Shown one piece after another: positions 21,773-30,943 of a DNA stretch of 33,363 nucleotides. Each line of letters opens with the position of its first letter. Position 1 is the first letter of the stretch. The stretch is from JAHEJB01 sp041748175. GTDB lineage: Bacteria > Bacteroidota > Rhodothermia > Rhodothermales > Rubricoccaceae. Under the pieces are notes generated by a model. It had not been told where the DNA came from, did no database searches, and was given only the letters and a program-made list of their open reading frames with translations. Where the stretch lies: assembly GCA_041748175.1 (NCBI GenBank), contig JBGTDU010000132.1:1-33363 (forward strand), read 5' to 3'. The position numbers and the translations under genes are program-made.

Positions 21773-24202
21773 ATGGTTCGATTCACGGCCCTCCTCACGC
21801 TTGCAACGCTTCTCGCACTTCCCGCCCAGGCTCAGCGCCCGGGGCAAGGTCAGGGGATGCGCGGCGGCGCGCTCGCTGGAACTGTGCTAGACGCCGAGAG
21901 CGGCGACCCCATCCCGCAGGCGACCGTGGCCTTGTATCTGATGCCTGACACGTCGTTCGTGACGGGCGCCGCAGCCGACGCGGCGGGCATGTTTCGTGTT
22001 GAGCCCCTACGCCCAGGCAACTACGAAGCTCGCATCAGTGTGGTTGGATACCTCACCCAGAAGCACCCGGTCGCCGTAACGATGGGTCCTGCCGCAGACT
22101 TGGGCGAGATTCGAATGGAAGTGTCGAGCGAACTGCTTGGAGAGATTGGCGTCGAGGCGCAGCGAGAACTCATCGAGCAGCGCGCCGACCGCACTGTTTA
22201 CAATGTTTCTGATCAGCCCATCACGTCCGGCGACAACGTCCTCGAATCACTCAAGACCCTTCCATCCGTCGAAGTAGATCAGGACGACAACATTTCGTTG
22301 CGCGGCGGGCGAAACGTAGCCATCCACATCAACGGCCGGCCCGTCCCCGTCGGTGGGCAATTCCTCGCGTCGTTTCTCAAGCAGATTGGCGCAGACAACG
22401 TAGATCGGATTGAGGTGATGCCCAACCCGTCGGCCAGATACGAGCCGGACGGCCTATCGGGTATTATCAATATCGTGCTGTTGGAAGACGCTCCCGATCG
22501 CGGCCTTTCCGGCGGCCTGACCCTCGGCGGCGGTACGCGGCCGGAAGCTAACGTGGGCCTCAACCTGGCCTATCAAAAGGGGCCGTTCGACATCTATGGT
22601 TCGTATGGCTACTTCTACAACAATTTCGGCTTCGATGGCTCGACCGACCGCTCCTATCTCGGTACGTCTCCCATTCTGTCACTGGATAACATCCAGACTG
22701 GAGATCGGACGTTCACCAGTCACTTCGGAAATGCAACGGTCGATTACACCGTAGCGGAAAGAACAACGCTTTCCCTGAGCGGAAATCTTTCCCGACGAGA
22801 CGGCGGCGACGACAACCTTCAGTCGATTTCCAGCCTGTTCGATGATGGCCGTGAAACGTCGGCTGAAAGGCTTTCGGATGGCACGTCCGATGGAACGAAC
22901 GCCACTGGCACACTGGCTTTTCAACGCCGTTTCAACGACGACGGGACCCATGAGTTGAGTGCCGAGGCCCGTATCTCATCAAACAGTGACAGCAATGACG
23001 AACTGTACTCCCAAGCTTTTGACGAAACGGACGCGTTTTCAAGCTACCGCGAAGCGCAGGATCGAACCGAGTCATGGGTGCAGTTCGATTATACGCGGCC
23101 AATCGCGGAGGGAATCCGCCTGGAAACAGGTGCCAAGTCAACGTGGGAGTCCATCGGTAGCGATGTACGTTTCGGAGAAGGCGGGATGGACGGCCTCGGC
23201 ATAACAACGCTGGACGGCTTCGACTACGACCGTTCGATCTACGCCGGCTACGCCCAGGCTGCGGTCCCATTCGCTGGCAGCTTCGAGGCGCAAGCGGGGC
23301 TGCGCGTAGAACACGCGAGCCGTTCCTTCCTCATCGACAGCGAGGGAGCGGCCAACGATTTTTCATACACGAGCGTTTTTCCCAGCGCCTACCTGATTTA
23401 CAACATCGAGCTGGGCACGTCGGTAAAGGGTAGTTATAGCCGCCGCATCAACCGGCCCGATACGCGGTTTCTGTCGCCGTTCAGCAGCCAATCGGATGTA
23501 ACGGTGACGCGGCGAGGCAATCCGAACCTGACGCCCGAATATACCGACTCGTTTGAGATGGCGTTTCAGTACAAATTTTTCCTCACGGTGACGCCGTTCT
23601 ACCGCCGCACGACGGATGTGATCTCACGGCTTTTCGTTCAGGAGGGAAATTTGACCGTTTTTACATCCGACAATTTCGCTACCGAGCAATCCTACGGCGC
23701 CGATCTCACCCTCGCAGCCGCCCTGCCCGGAGTGCCAGTCCGTGGATTCGTTTCCGGAAGTGTTTTCCGCTCGGAGACGGACGGCGGTGCCGTAGATCCG
23801 AGCATCAATTTTGGGGTGACCTCCTGGTCGGCCCGAGCGAGCCTTCAAGCTGAACTGATGGAGAACACCTCCCTACAGTTCTTCGGGTTTTTCCGCGGCC
23901 CACGTGCCATCGCAAGCGGTCGCTCATCCGGATTTGGGTTCACTTCGCTTGGGCTCAATCAAAAACTGATGGGAGATGCACTCTCGCTGAGCCTGCGTTT
24001 CACCGATCCATTCGCGACCACCCGCTTTGAATTCGAAACAGAAAACGATGTGTATTCCGAACTAGGTGTGCGCGACCCGGCCCAGCGATCCATCGCAGCC
24101 ACCCTGACGTGGACATTCGGCAAGAAGCCCGAGAATCGCCCTCAACAGGGCCAGCAGAATGGCAACAATGTCGGTGGTGGCGGTGATGACATGGGCATCT
24201 GA
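21773..24202 (+). CDS. TonB-dependent receptor, outer-membrane beta-barrel family
   Basis: The 809-residue product has a signal peptide (MVRFTALLTLATLLALPAQAQ) and a carboxypeptidase-regulatory-like domain (about 33-115: LAGTVLDAESGDPIPQATV). A plug follows (about 130-240) with ISLRGGRNVAIHINGRPV and DRIEVMPNPSARY. The C-terminal beta-barrel (about 245-775) ends near ATLTWTFGKK, and a Gly/Asn/Gln-rich tail of about 30 residues closes the protein. This layout is that of the OMP_b-brl family, related to TonB receptors of Bacteroidota. The substrate is unknown, since no SusD partner, siderophore or vitamin gene is next to it. I chose the ATG at 21773 because it gives the signal peptide, although the frame is open further upstream. 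The 249-bp leader contains A/T-rich stretches near 21600 where a promoter may lie. Confidence 0.9.
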   Translation: MVRFTALLTLATLLALPAQAQRPGQGQGMRGGALAGTVLDAESGDPIPQATVALYLMPDTSFVTGAAADAAGMFRVEPLRPGNYEARISVVGYLTQKHPVAVTMGPAADLGEIRMEVSSELLGEIGVEAQRELIEQRADRTVYNVSDQPITSGDNVLESLKTLPSVEVDQDDNISLRGGRNVAIHINGRPVPVGGQFLASFLKQIGADNVDRIEVMPNPSARYEPDGLSGIINIVLLEDAPDRGLSGGLTLGGGTRPEANVGLNLAYQKGPFDIYGSYGYFYNNFGFDGSTDRSYLGTSPILSLDNIQTGDRTFTSHFGNATVDYTVAERTTLSLSGNLSRRDGGDDNLQSISSLFDDGRETSAERLSDGTSDGTNATGTLAFQRRFNDDGTHELSAEARISSNSDSNDELYSQAFDETDAFSSYREAQDRTESWVQFDYTRPIAEGIRLETGAKSTWESIGSDVRFGEGGMDGLGITTLDGFDYDRSIYAGYAQAAVPFAGSFEAQAGLRVEHASRSFLIDSEGAANDFSYTSVFPSAYLIYNIELGTSVKGSYSRRINRPDTRFLSPFSSQSDVTVTRRGNPNLTPEYTDSFEMAFQYKFFLTVTPFYRRTTDVISRLFVQEGNLTVFTSDNFATEQSYGADLTLAAALPGVPVRGFVSGSVFRSETDGGAVDPSINFGVTSWSARASLQAELMENTSLQFFGFFRGPRAIASGRSSGFGFTSLGLNQKLMGDALSLSLRFTDPFATTRFEFETENDVYSELGVRDPAQRSIAATLTWTFGKKPENRPQQGQQNGNNVGGGGDDMGI

Positions 24203-24307
24203 CGCCGGAGGAATTGGTGGCGAATCACGTCTCCGACATGCCAGATTCCCGGTTCTGGCCGGCTAGTTGGCACGGCACAAGTCGCTGTGTAGTTGCTTAT
24301 CGGGTAC

Positions 24308-25501
24308 TCAAACGCATCGATCAATCTCCAGCCGAGCCTGAACCTGCTCAAAGGAATCCCCACCATAGCGTTCAATCATAGCCTCGGCGATCGCCCACGC
24401 CACGGTTGCTTCCGCGACGGTTGAAGCCGCCGGTACGCTTGTGACATCGCTTCGCTCGTAGCGGGTTGGTTGGGCATCTCCCGTGGCAAGGTCAACGGTG
24501 CCAAGGGGTTTGATGAGCGTGGGGATTGGCTTCATGGTGCCGCGAACGACAACCGGCATTCCGTTTGTCACACCGCCTTCGATGCCACCGGCGTGGTTGC
24601 TTGCTCTGGTTGGATTGCCATCGGTATCCCTAATGATCGCGTCGTGGAATGCGGAACCGGGCATGGAGCCTCCCGCAAAGCCATCGCCGATCTCAATGGC
24701 TTTCTGGCCCTGGATGGAAAGAATCGCCTGCGCGAGACGGCCATCCAGACGACGATCCCACTGAACGTACGATCCCAGGCCTACGGGCACGCCAGTCACG
24801 ATGACCTCGTACGCGCCGCCGAGGGAATCGCCCGCAGCTTTCGCTTTTCTTATATGCTTAACAGCCGCCCTGGAAAGTTCGGGGTCGAGTACACGAACAT
24901 CGCTTTGGTCAGCCGCTTGATAGAGTCCGCGGGCACCTCCACCCCGCAGAAATTCGGTCGCGCGATCCATCCACGATTCCGGGTTTTTGTAGCCGACTCG
25001 CCCGATGCGAACGACGTGGCTTCCCACTTCGATTCCTACCTGGCGAAGCATCGCGCGGGCGACCGAACAGCAAGCAACGCGCATGGCGGTCTCGCGAGCG
25101 CTCGCCCTTTCTATCACCGGCCTGATATCATCGAAACCGTACTTCTGTGCACCTGCGAGATCGGCGTGCCCTGGGCGTGGTAGCGTGACGGGCTCGATGT
25201 CTTCCCCGGAACCTTCGATGTCCATCACGCTGGGCCAACTCGACTGATCCCTGTGGTGCGAGGCGTTCTCGAGCCGGAGCGCGATCGGGCTGCCGATGGT
25301 CTTTCCAAAGCGAACGCCCGAGAGGATTTCTATTTCATCCTTCTCAATTTTCGAGCGCCCACCCCGCCCAAAACCCAGCCAGCGCCGGGCGAGGTGCTCG
25401 TTGATGTCCGCCGCAGAGAGCAACACACCTGCGGGCATCCCTTCGACGATGCCGACGAGGGACGCACCGTGGGATTCGCCCGCCGTCAGATAGCGAATCA
25501 T
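24308..25501 (-). CDS. aroC: chorismate synthase AroC
   Basis: AroC converts 5-enolpyruvylshikimate-3-phosphate to chorismate, the last shared step of aromatic amino acid synthesis, and needs reduced FMN. The 397-residue product is full length. It shows the N-terminal GESHG (8-12), the FMN/substrate region GRGGRSKIEKDEIEILSGV (about 45-63), RPGHADLAGAQKYGFDDIRP (about 109-128) and ERASARETA. The C-terminal third has GGIEGGVTNGMPVV and the DVTSVPA stretch. Its ATG overlaps the TGA of htrA by four bases (ATGA), so the two are co-transcribed and probably translationally coupled. No other shikimate-pathway gene is adjacent. Confidence 0.97.
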   Translation of the reverse strand: MIRYLTAGESHGASLVGIVEGMPAGVLLSAADINEHLARRWLGFGRGGRSKIEKDEIEILSGVRFGKTIGSPIALRLENASHHRDQSSWPSVMDIEGSGEDIEPVTLPRPGHADLAGAQKYGFDDIRPVIERASARETAMRVACCSVARAMLRQVGIEVGSHVVRIGRVGYKNPESWMDRATEFLRGGGARGLYQAADQSDVRVLDPELSRAAVKHIRKAKAAGDSLGGAYEVIVTGVPVGLGSYVQWDRRLDGRLAQAILSIQGQKAIEIGDGFAGGSMPGSAFHDAIIRDTDGNPTRASNHAGGIEGGVTNGMPVVVRGTMKPIPTLIKPLGTVDLATGDAQPTRYERSDVTSVPAASTVAEATVAWAIAEAMIERYGGDSFEQVQARLEIDRCV

Positions 25502-27096
25502 CCGTCTACGTACGGCGACGCGAGATCGTAGAACGCCGTCATGCCGTCGCTTCGCCGGACGCGAAGTAGCGCGGGGACTTCTCGCTGGGCCAGCACGCCG
25601 AGCACATCCAATGCTTCCTCCGCCGTCGAAACCGGACGGTCTTCAACTCGGGTCACGACGCTTCCGACTGGCAGACCGTCCACGTCAGCGGCACTTCCAC
25701 TTGCGATGCTTTCCACGAACGCGCCACCCGACACCCCAAAGGCGCGGCGTTCTGCCGCCGTGAGATCGCGGAAACGAACGCCCCAGTCCTCCGCATCAAA
25801 CCTTGGGGCGTAGGGCGAGGCTTCGTCGGGTACGGCAGGATCGAGCGACCGTGGGCTTCGTTCTCCCAGATCGGCCAGCCAGCTTCCGAACGCGGCATCG
25901 TTGCGGCCGATGAGCTCGGCATCCAGCGTTTGAAGCTCGCCAGCCCGCCAGACTTCCAGACTTACGGACTCGCCCGGACGTCGGAGCGCAACCCTGCTCT
26001 GAAACTGATTCGGCTCATTTACGGGCTGTCCGTCTACGCTCAGCAGCACGTCTCTTGCCTGAATGCCAGCCCGCGCGGCGGGGCCGACATGTGCGACACT
26101 CGCGATGATGACGCCTTCGATCCTCGACATGCCCAGTTCCTGCGCGTCGGCGGCTGTTACCGGTCGAATCTCAACGGCCAGGTATCCCCGAAGCACCTCG
26201 CCGTGCTCAATCAGGTCGGTGGCCACGCGCTTGACCAGATTGACGGGAACGGCAAAACCGTAGCCCTCGTAGGCGCCGCTCTCGGTGGCGATTGCGGTGG
26301 CGATGCCAACCACCTGGCCGGACATATTGACGAGGGCACCTCCGGAGTTGCCTGGGTTGATGGCCGCGTCCGTTTGGATGAAATCTTCAATGCGAAACGG
26401 ATCTTCGATGATATCCACCTGTCGGCGAAGCGCGCTGACGATGCCCGCCGTCACCGTGCTCGTCAGCCGAAAAGGGTTGCCGACGGCCAGAACCCACTCG
26501 CCAACTTCCAGGGCGTCGGAGTCGCCGAGGGACGCGACGGGCAGCGGATCGGAATCATCTTCGAGATTCACTTCCAGAAGCCGGACGATCGCCAGATCGG
26601 TCGTCGAATCATTGCCGATCAGTTCCGCGTCGTACTCGCGCTTGTCGTTCAGGAGAACGCGGATCCGCGATGCACCCTCAACGACGTGGCTGTTCGTAAC
26701 CACGTAGCCTTCTGGCGAAACAATGACGCCGCTCCCTGCGCTCGTCCGCTGGCGCGGCACAAAGGGCCCGACGTTATCGTGGAAGCCGTCCATCGGGACC
26801 GCTCCATCCTCAATGTCCGTGTCCACCCGAATAAAAACGACCGAAGGCGTCACACTGGCGGCCACGTCCTTAAACAACGTATTCAGCGAAAAAAGCCCCG
26901 GGACTTCAGGCGGAGGCGGCGGATCCGGGTTCCCGATCTGAACCGTTTCCGAGTTTGTCGGAGCTGGTGCAACACGCCCCGCGCCCGCCGTTTGATTGGG
27001 CGCATCCTCGGAATGCCGCATCTCGGACACGACAACGCCAAGCAGGAGACCCGCCGCGACGAAGGCGATGCCGAGAAGAAGGCGTCGTGTGGTCAT
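25498..27096 (-). CDS. HtrA/DegP-type periplasmic serine protease with two PDZ domains
   Basis: The 532-residue product has an N-terminal membrane segment (about 5-24) that may be a signal anchor, then a Pro-rich linker. The trypsin-like domain (about 70-270) has the triad His137 (TNSHVV), Asp167 (TTDLAIV) and Ser251 (NPGNSGGALV). The first PDZ domain (about 285-375) has GYLAVEIRPV and VGPAARAGIQ. A second PDZ-like domain at the C-terminus (about 440-525) has RAFGVSGGAFVESIASGSAADVDGL-type sequence. It should act in the periplasm in protein quality control. The ATG at 27096 is preferred over a TTG four codons upstream. It is divergent from the glycosyltransferase gene, and aroC follows with an ATGA overlap. 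I cannot separate DegP, DegQ and DegS-type roles from sequence alone. Confidence 0.93.
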   Translation of the reverse strand: MTTRRLLLGIAFVAAGLLLGVVVSEMRHSEDAPNQTAGAGRVAPAPTNSETVQIGNPDPPPPPEVPGLFSLNTLFKDVAASVTPSVVFIRVDTDIEDGAVPMDGFHDNVGPFVPRQRTSAGSGVIVSPEGYVVTNSHVVEGASRIRVLLNDKREYDAELIGNDSTTDLAIVRLLEVNLEDDSDPLPVASLGDSDALEVGEWVLAVGNPFRLTSTVTAGIVSALRRQVDIIEDPFRIEDFIQTDAAINPGNSGGALVNMSGQVVGIATAIATESGAYEGYGFAVPVNLVKRVATDLIEHGEVLRGYLAVEIRPVTAADAQELGMSRIEGVIIASVAHVGPAARAGIQARDVLLSVDGQPVNEPNQFQSRVALRRPGESVSLEVWRAGELQTLDAELIGRNDAAFGSWLADLGERSPRSLDPAVPDEASPYAPRFDAEDWGVRFRDLTAAERRAFGVSGGAFVESIASGSAADVDGLPVGSVVTRVEDRPVSTAEEALDVLGVLAQREVPALLRVRRSDGMTAFYDLASPYVDG

Positions 27097-27249
27097 GGGG
27101 AAGGGCAAGGTGCGGATGAGCGCCGAACATACGCATCATGTGAGCGACCGGTTCGCGCCTGCCCGGGTTGAAATTCGGCCATGGCGGGTGCGTAATTTTC
27201 GCCCAGCGTTTCCGCCTGCAACGCATCTTCCTGTCCGCCGCGAACCTCC

Positions 27250-28425
27250 TTGGCCAACTCGCTTACTGCCCCGAAGTCTGAGCAAGGAAGGCCGGATGTT
27301 GTGTTTGCCTTCGTGGGTGACGTCCGGAACTCGTCCCGGGCGCTTCGTCAGCTTCGCGCACTGAGGGAGATGGGCGCTTCTTTGAGGATAATGATGGTTG
27401 GCGAACAACCACGAGGTGATGTTCTGGCGGAGGGGCTGTTTCTCTCGCCGAGCCTCGCAGTCACGTGCCTCGAGGCTCCGCCGGGATCGGGACCGCGGTT
27501 CTTCCGGGCACTGCACAGAATGTTTCGAAAGGCCGCGCTCGCGACGCCGGCTTCGATTTATCTCGCCAGCGATCTGTACACGCTCCCTGCGCTGGCCGCC
27601 GCAGCATCTCACCACGGTGGCAGGCTGGTCTACGACTCGCGCGAGCTTTACGCCCACCTCGACTCGTCGGCAGGCCGCCCCTGGGTTCGTGGCGTTTGGA
27701 AGGCCGTTGAGCGACGCTATATTTCCAGGGCGAACGCGGTTTTTACGGTGAACGAGAGCATCGCTCGGCGACTTGCGACTGCCTACAAGATCGAGCGGCC
27801 CACTGTCCTCCACAACGTGCCGGAGTTCGTAGACATCGAGCCATCCAACAAACTCCGAGAGGAGCTTCGCATTCCCGAAGAGCGCAGAATCGTTCTCTAT
27901 CAGGGTGGGCTGCGGGAAGGCCGTGGGCTGCCGCAACTCATAAAAGCCGTCGCCGAAGTCGACATGGCCCATCTCGTAATTATTGGCGACGGGCCGTTCG
28001 AGCATCAAGCCAGGCGACTTGCATCCGTTGTCGGCGAACGTGTATCGTTTCTTCCGTTCATTCCGCCCGACGCCCTCCTGTCCTGGACGGCCTCGGCGGA
28101 CCTTGGTGCGGTTCTCATTGAGCCATTGACGGAGAGCCTCCGCCTTGCACTCCCCAACAAGCTTTTCGAGTACCTGATGGCTGGAATCCCCGTGCTCGCC
28201 AGCCCGTTGCCGGAGATGAAAGCCGTTCTGGACAGATTCGCCGTCGGGCTAATGCTAGATCCGAATGATCATTCCGCGCTTGTGACTGCTCTGCGAAGAG
28301 CCCTCTCGAACGAAACAGAACGTGCCGAGTGGCGTGCCAACGCGGCCCTGGCTCTGAAGGCCTATTCGTGGGAGGCCGACAAACGGCGCTTTCAACAGAC
28401 GATCAACCACCTGCTTGCCGCATGA
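27250..28425 (+). CDS. family 4 glycosyltransferase
   Basis: The 391-residue product has the two Rossmann halves of a GT-B enzyme. The N-half begins with the strand VVFAFVGDVRNSSRA. The C-half shows VLYQGGLREGRGLPQLI, LVIIGDGPFE, and the nucleotide-sugar motif ESLRLALPNKLFEYLMAGIPVLAS (about 296-319), with the acidic residues spaced as in GT4 enzymes. There is no membrane segment. Donor and acceptor are unknown. The start is a TTG at 27250, because the first beta-strand begins at codon 16 and the first in-frame ATG is codon 41, which would remove it. Its stop overlaps the start of the thioredoxin gene (ATGA). It is divergent from htrA, with 153 bp between them. Confidence 0.85.
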   Translation: MANSLTAPKSEQGRPDVVFAFVGDVRNSSRALRQLRALREMGASLRIMMVGEQPRGDVLAEGLFLSPSLAVTCLEAPPGSGPRFFRALHRMFRKAALATPASIYLASDLYTLPALAAAASHHGGRLVYDSRELYAHLDSSAGRPWVRGVWKAVERRYISRANAVFTVNESIARRLATAYKIERPTVLHNVPEFVDIEPSNKLREELRIPEERRIVLYQGGLREGRGLPQLIKAVAEVDMAHLVIIGDGPFEHQARRLASVVGERVSFLPFIPPDALLSWTASADLGAVLIEPLTESLRLALPNKLFEYLMAGIPVLASPLPEMKAVLDRFAVGLMLDPNDHSALVTALRRALSNETERAEWRANAALALKAYSWEADKRRFQQTINHLLAA

Positions 28426-28940
28426 CCCGCTCCCGAATCGCGTTCGCCGCGCTCTTGCTGACTATCGCTTCGTCAGCGGTGGCTCAGACCGCTGCCGAAT
28501 ATCCGGCCAACAGCCCGAACTGGCTTCCAATGAGCGAGGCCGTCGCAGCCGCCAAAGGAGACGGTGATATCGTTCTCATTCACACCTATGCGCTCTGGTG
28601 TGGATGGTGCCGCGACCTGGATGCGAATACCTATACAGACGACGCGGTTCAGGCGTATCTGGCTGAGAATTTCGAAGTCACACGCCTGGATATTGAGAGC
28701 GAGGAGTCCGTCAACTTCTTCGGCGGGCTGGTATCCATGAAGGAGTTGGGGGCAGCTCTTGGCGTGACCAGCACGCCCACCACTTTTTTCCTGGATGCGG
28801 ATGGCAACTACCTGACGAGCGCGCCGAGCTACCATCCGCCCGAGCGGTTCGCCATCATCCTTCGCTACGTGCACGAGCGCGCCTACGAAATGATGGAATT
28901 TGCCGACTACGTGGAGATGATCGAGGCCAGCGAGGGCTAG
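28422..28940 (+). CDS. periplasmic thioredoxin-fold protein (WCGWC)
   Basis: The 172-residue product has a signal peptide (MTRSRIAFAALLLTIASSAVAQ) and a thioredoxin-like domain. Its active site is Cys60-Gly-Trp-Cys63, in ALWCGWCRDLD, with the cis-proline segment TSTPTTFFLDADG. The fold is like DUF255/DsbD-gamma-type or SoxW-like thioredoxins that act as periplasmic thiol-disulfide reductants. The C-terminus (about 145-172) is an acidic helix. The start codon overlaps the glycosyltransferase stop (ATGA), so the two are translationally coupled, though a shared function is not obvious. Confidence 0.9.
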   Translation: MTRSRIAFAALLLTIASSAVAQTAAEYPANSPNWLPMSEAVAAAKGDGDIVLIHTYALWCGWCRDLDANTYTDDAVQAYLAENFEVTRLDIESEESVNFFGGLVSMKELGAALGVTSTPTTFFLDADGNYLTSAPSYHPPERFAIILRYVHERAYEMMEFADYVEMIEASEG

Positions 28941-28976
28941 CCGCGCACCAGAAGATTGCCGAGCCGTTGCGAGGCG

Positions 28977-29840
28977 TCACGCAGTCCCCCCGTATTGAGC
29001 TGAAACAATGCGTGGCCGACCCGCGAGGTCATTCCTGACCTCCGTTTGGCGATGGTCTGACTCTTCGAACAACTGGCGCACGAGTTCGGCAAAGTCCATG
29101 TGCGTCTCCACGACAAACCATCCACCCGGCTTGAGAAGAAAAGGAGCGTGGCCAGCAAACGAGCGGTAATGGCGGAGCGGATCATCGTCCGGGACAAACA
29201 GGGCAACGCCTGGCTCATACGCCTCCACTTCGGGCTGCATGGTATTTCGCTCGTCGTCCGGGATGTATGGCGGGTTGGAGGCGACCACATCAAAAACGGG
29301 CGATACGTTCTGCGCAAACGCCGGATCGAGAGCATCCGCGAGAATGAATGAGATGTCCAGTCCCAGGCGTTCGGCGTTGCCGATTGCGACATCCATCGCA
29401 GCCTCAGAAATGTCGCAGCCGAAAACCTCAGCGTCCGGCCTCTGGTGTTTGATGGCTAACGCGATGGCTCCGGAGCCCGTACCCACATCGAGCACCCACG
29501 GTGCCTGGAGCCCTTCCAGTTTGCGGAGCACTTCTTCCACCACCTCTTCGGTTTCCGGGCGCGGAATCAGAACGGCAGGCGTCACGCGGAGCGTGAGCCC
29601 CATGAATTCGGCCTTACCGAGGATGTACTGGATAGGCTCTCGGTGCAATCGCCTAAGGAGGTGGGCCTCCGCCTTGTCGCGCTCCCGGCCTGTCATAGAG
29701 ACATCGGCGTGGGCGTAGAGGGCCGCTTTGGAAAGGCCAAGAACGTCTTCGACGATCCACTCGGCGTTTCGCCGCGCATCCGCGATGTGCGCGTCCTCCA
29801 GACGTGCCACAAATGATTCGAGCAACGCGTGGCGGGTCAT
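28977..29840 (-). CDS. prmC: peptide chain release factor N5-glutamine methyltransferase PrmC
   Basis: PrmC methylates the Gln of the GGQ motif in release factors 1 and 2. The 287-residue product has the N-terminal helical substrate-binding domain with LLRRLHREPIQYILGKAEFMG, the PRPETE motif (94-98), the SAM-binding DVGTGSGAIALA (118-129) and the catalytic NPPY (189-192). Length and motif spacing are normal. The ATG at 29840 is preferred, since an upstream start would add 31 non-conserved residues. It lies 97 bp after the HD hydrolase gene on the same strand and converges with the thioredoxin gene, 36 bp apart. Confidence 0.95.
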   Translation of the reverse strand: MTRHALLESFVARLEDAHIADARRNAEWIVEDVLGLSKAALYAHADVSMTGRERDKAEAHLLRRLHREPIQYILGKAEFMGLTLRVTPAVLIPRPETEEVVEEVLRKLEGLQAPWVLDVGTGSGAIALAIKHQRPDAEVFGCDISEAAMDVAIGNAERLGLDISFILADALDPAFAQNVSPVFDVVASNPPYIPDDERNTMQPEVEAYEPGVALFVPDDDPLRHYRSFAGHAPFLLKPGGWFVVETHMDFAELVRQLFEESDHRQTEVRNDLAGRPRIVSAQYGGTA

Positions 29841-29936
29841 TCGCAGCGAGAGAAAAGGTGTAATCCAGGCGAGAGATGCATTGGACGGGTGACGGCGCTC
29901 ATCGCTGATGCCGACCTCCTGAGGTGTGCGCAAAGC

Positions 29937-30413
29937 TTAGTCACCGGACAACTCCTCGATTCGATCGATCGCGCGCCGATACCTGGCAATTCGCTCGTGA
30001 TCAATGGCCGTGGGTGCCGGGATTCGAGTGAGGTCGCTGTTCTCGGCGAGGTCCGCGAGCTTCACTTCTCGGGCGATCGGATCTGCTGCACTGCGATCGA
30101 TGAAGTCCTCATACTTCTCTCCGGGCCGTTTGGTCAGGGCATGGATCGCGTTCAACACCGCGTCGGAGAACCCTTCGCTTCGGAGAGAATCAAGCGTGAC
30201 ATCGGAGTCCTCTACGACGTCGTGCATGATGGCGGCGATGCGTTCTTCGACCGTATCCACTCGAAGCATCACCCGGATTGGGTGGAGAATGTAGGGGCTC
30301 CCACCCTTGTCGAGTTGGCCTTCATGCGCGGTGGCGGCAATCGCAAGTGCACGCTCGAGAGTGGCCACGTTGTCGCTCGGGTAAAATGCCTGGCAGGCTG
30401 TGGATTTATTCAT
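29937..30413 (-). CDS. stand-alone HD hydrolase, RelA/SpoT type (small alarmone hydrolase-like)
   Basis: The 158-residue product contains only the HD phosphohydrolase domain of RelA/SpoT proteins. The metal ligands are visible: His30 in TAHEGQLDKGGSPYILHP, His64-Asp65 in AIMHDVVED, and Asp121 in VKLADLAENSD. There is no synthetase, TGS or ACT domain. Free-standing proteins of this type include the MESH1/SAH group, which hydrolyse (p)ppGpp, and related enzymes acting on NADPH. The exact substrate cannot be read from sequence. The motif LADLAENSD differs from the usual LADRxHN. The ATG at 30413 is preferred over an upstream start because the added 43 residues are basic and not conserved-looking. 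Confidence 0.85.
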   Translation of the reverse strand: MNKSTACQAFYPSDNVATLERALAIAATAHEGQLDKGGSPYILHPIRVMLRVDTVEERIAAIMHDVVEDSDVTLDSLRSEGFSDAVLNAIHALTKRPGEKYEDFIDRSAADPIAREVKLADLAENSDLTRIPAPTAIDHERIARYRRAIDRIEELSGD

Positions 30414-30614
30414 CCGTTGGCGAGTTGAGCGAATCTTGGTCGAGATCAAGGCGCGAGATCGCAGTCGTATTGGGGCCGGCGAGATTCTCGCAACGCTGAG
30501 ATCGATCAAGAGCCGCCGCCGCAGGCAGGAAGAATAGATCAACAGCCTGATAGGGAGGGTTTCAGCCGATTGGCTGCGCTCAATATCCCCACCCCGGCCC
30601 TAACATCAAAGATC

Positions 30615-30630
30615 GACGAGGCGCCTCGTC
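30615..30630 (-). terminator. perfect palindrome at the end of acyP, possible terminator
   Basis: GACGAGGC/GCCTCGTC forms a perfect 16-bp palindrome that overlaps the last two bases of the acyP stop codon on the minus strand. It is followed by GATCTTTGATG. The hairpin has only a 4-nt loop and a weak T-run, so a terminator is likely but not certain. A binding site for a dimeric regulator is the alternative. Confidence 0.35.
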
Positions 30631-30943
30631 AGTACTGCTCGACCGTGAACCGGCTGAAGCGGCCTGAGGCAGGCTCCCATCGAGCATCGATCTCTTCGAC
30701 ATCGGCGGCGGCGGGGCCCTCACCGAGTGACTCGACGAAGGCTTCCAGGCGCTCGCGCGGCCCCTCGGCCATCACGGAGACCGTGCCTTCGGCGTCGTTA
30801 CGAACCCACCCTACGACGTTGTGCTTGCGCGCAGCTACGCACGCGTAGTACCGAAAGCCAACGGCCTGTACATGGCCAGTGATTTCGATCACGACGCGCT
30901 CAAGTTGCTCGGTTGTCGGTTCGGATGTGGAAGATGTTGACAT
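30629..30943 (-). CDS. acyP: acylphosphatase
   Basis: Acylphosphatase hydrolyses the carboxyl-phosphate bond of acyl phosphates. The 104-residue product has the family signature GHVQAVGFRYY (residues 23-33), with catalytic Arg31 in the phosphate-binding loop. The second signature, GWVRNDAEGTV (45-55), has catalytic Asn49, 18 residues after the Arg as in known enzymes. The first 13 residues are a polar extension rich in Ser/Thr/Glu. The family is usually about 90 residues, so length is normal apart from that extension. A cytoplasmic location is expected. Confidence 0.95.
   Translation of the reverse strand: MSTSSTSEPTTEQLERVVIEITGHVQAVGFRYYACVAARKHNVVGWVRNDAEGTVSVMAEGPRERLEAFVESLGEGPAAADVEEIDARWEPASGRFSRFTVEQY

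Noticed and set aside
24240..24259. GCCAGA-N8-TCTGGC hairpin after the TonB receptor gene
   Set aside because: The stem has only six pairs and no T-run follows, so it cannot be called a terminator with confidence.
25930..27171. 413-codon open frame on the plus strand
   Set aside because: It lies opposite htrA, which has an intact catalytic triad and PDZ domains. The composition is typical of an antisense shadow.
27136..28008. 290-codon open frame on the minus strand
   Set aside because: It lies opposite the glycosyltransferase, and its sequence shows no domain.
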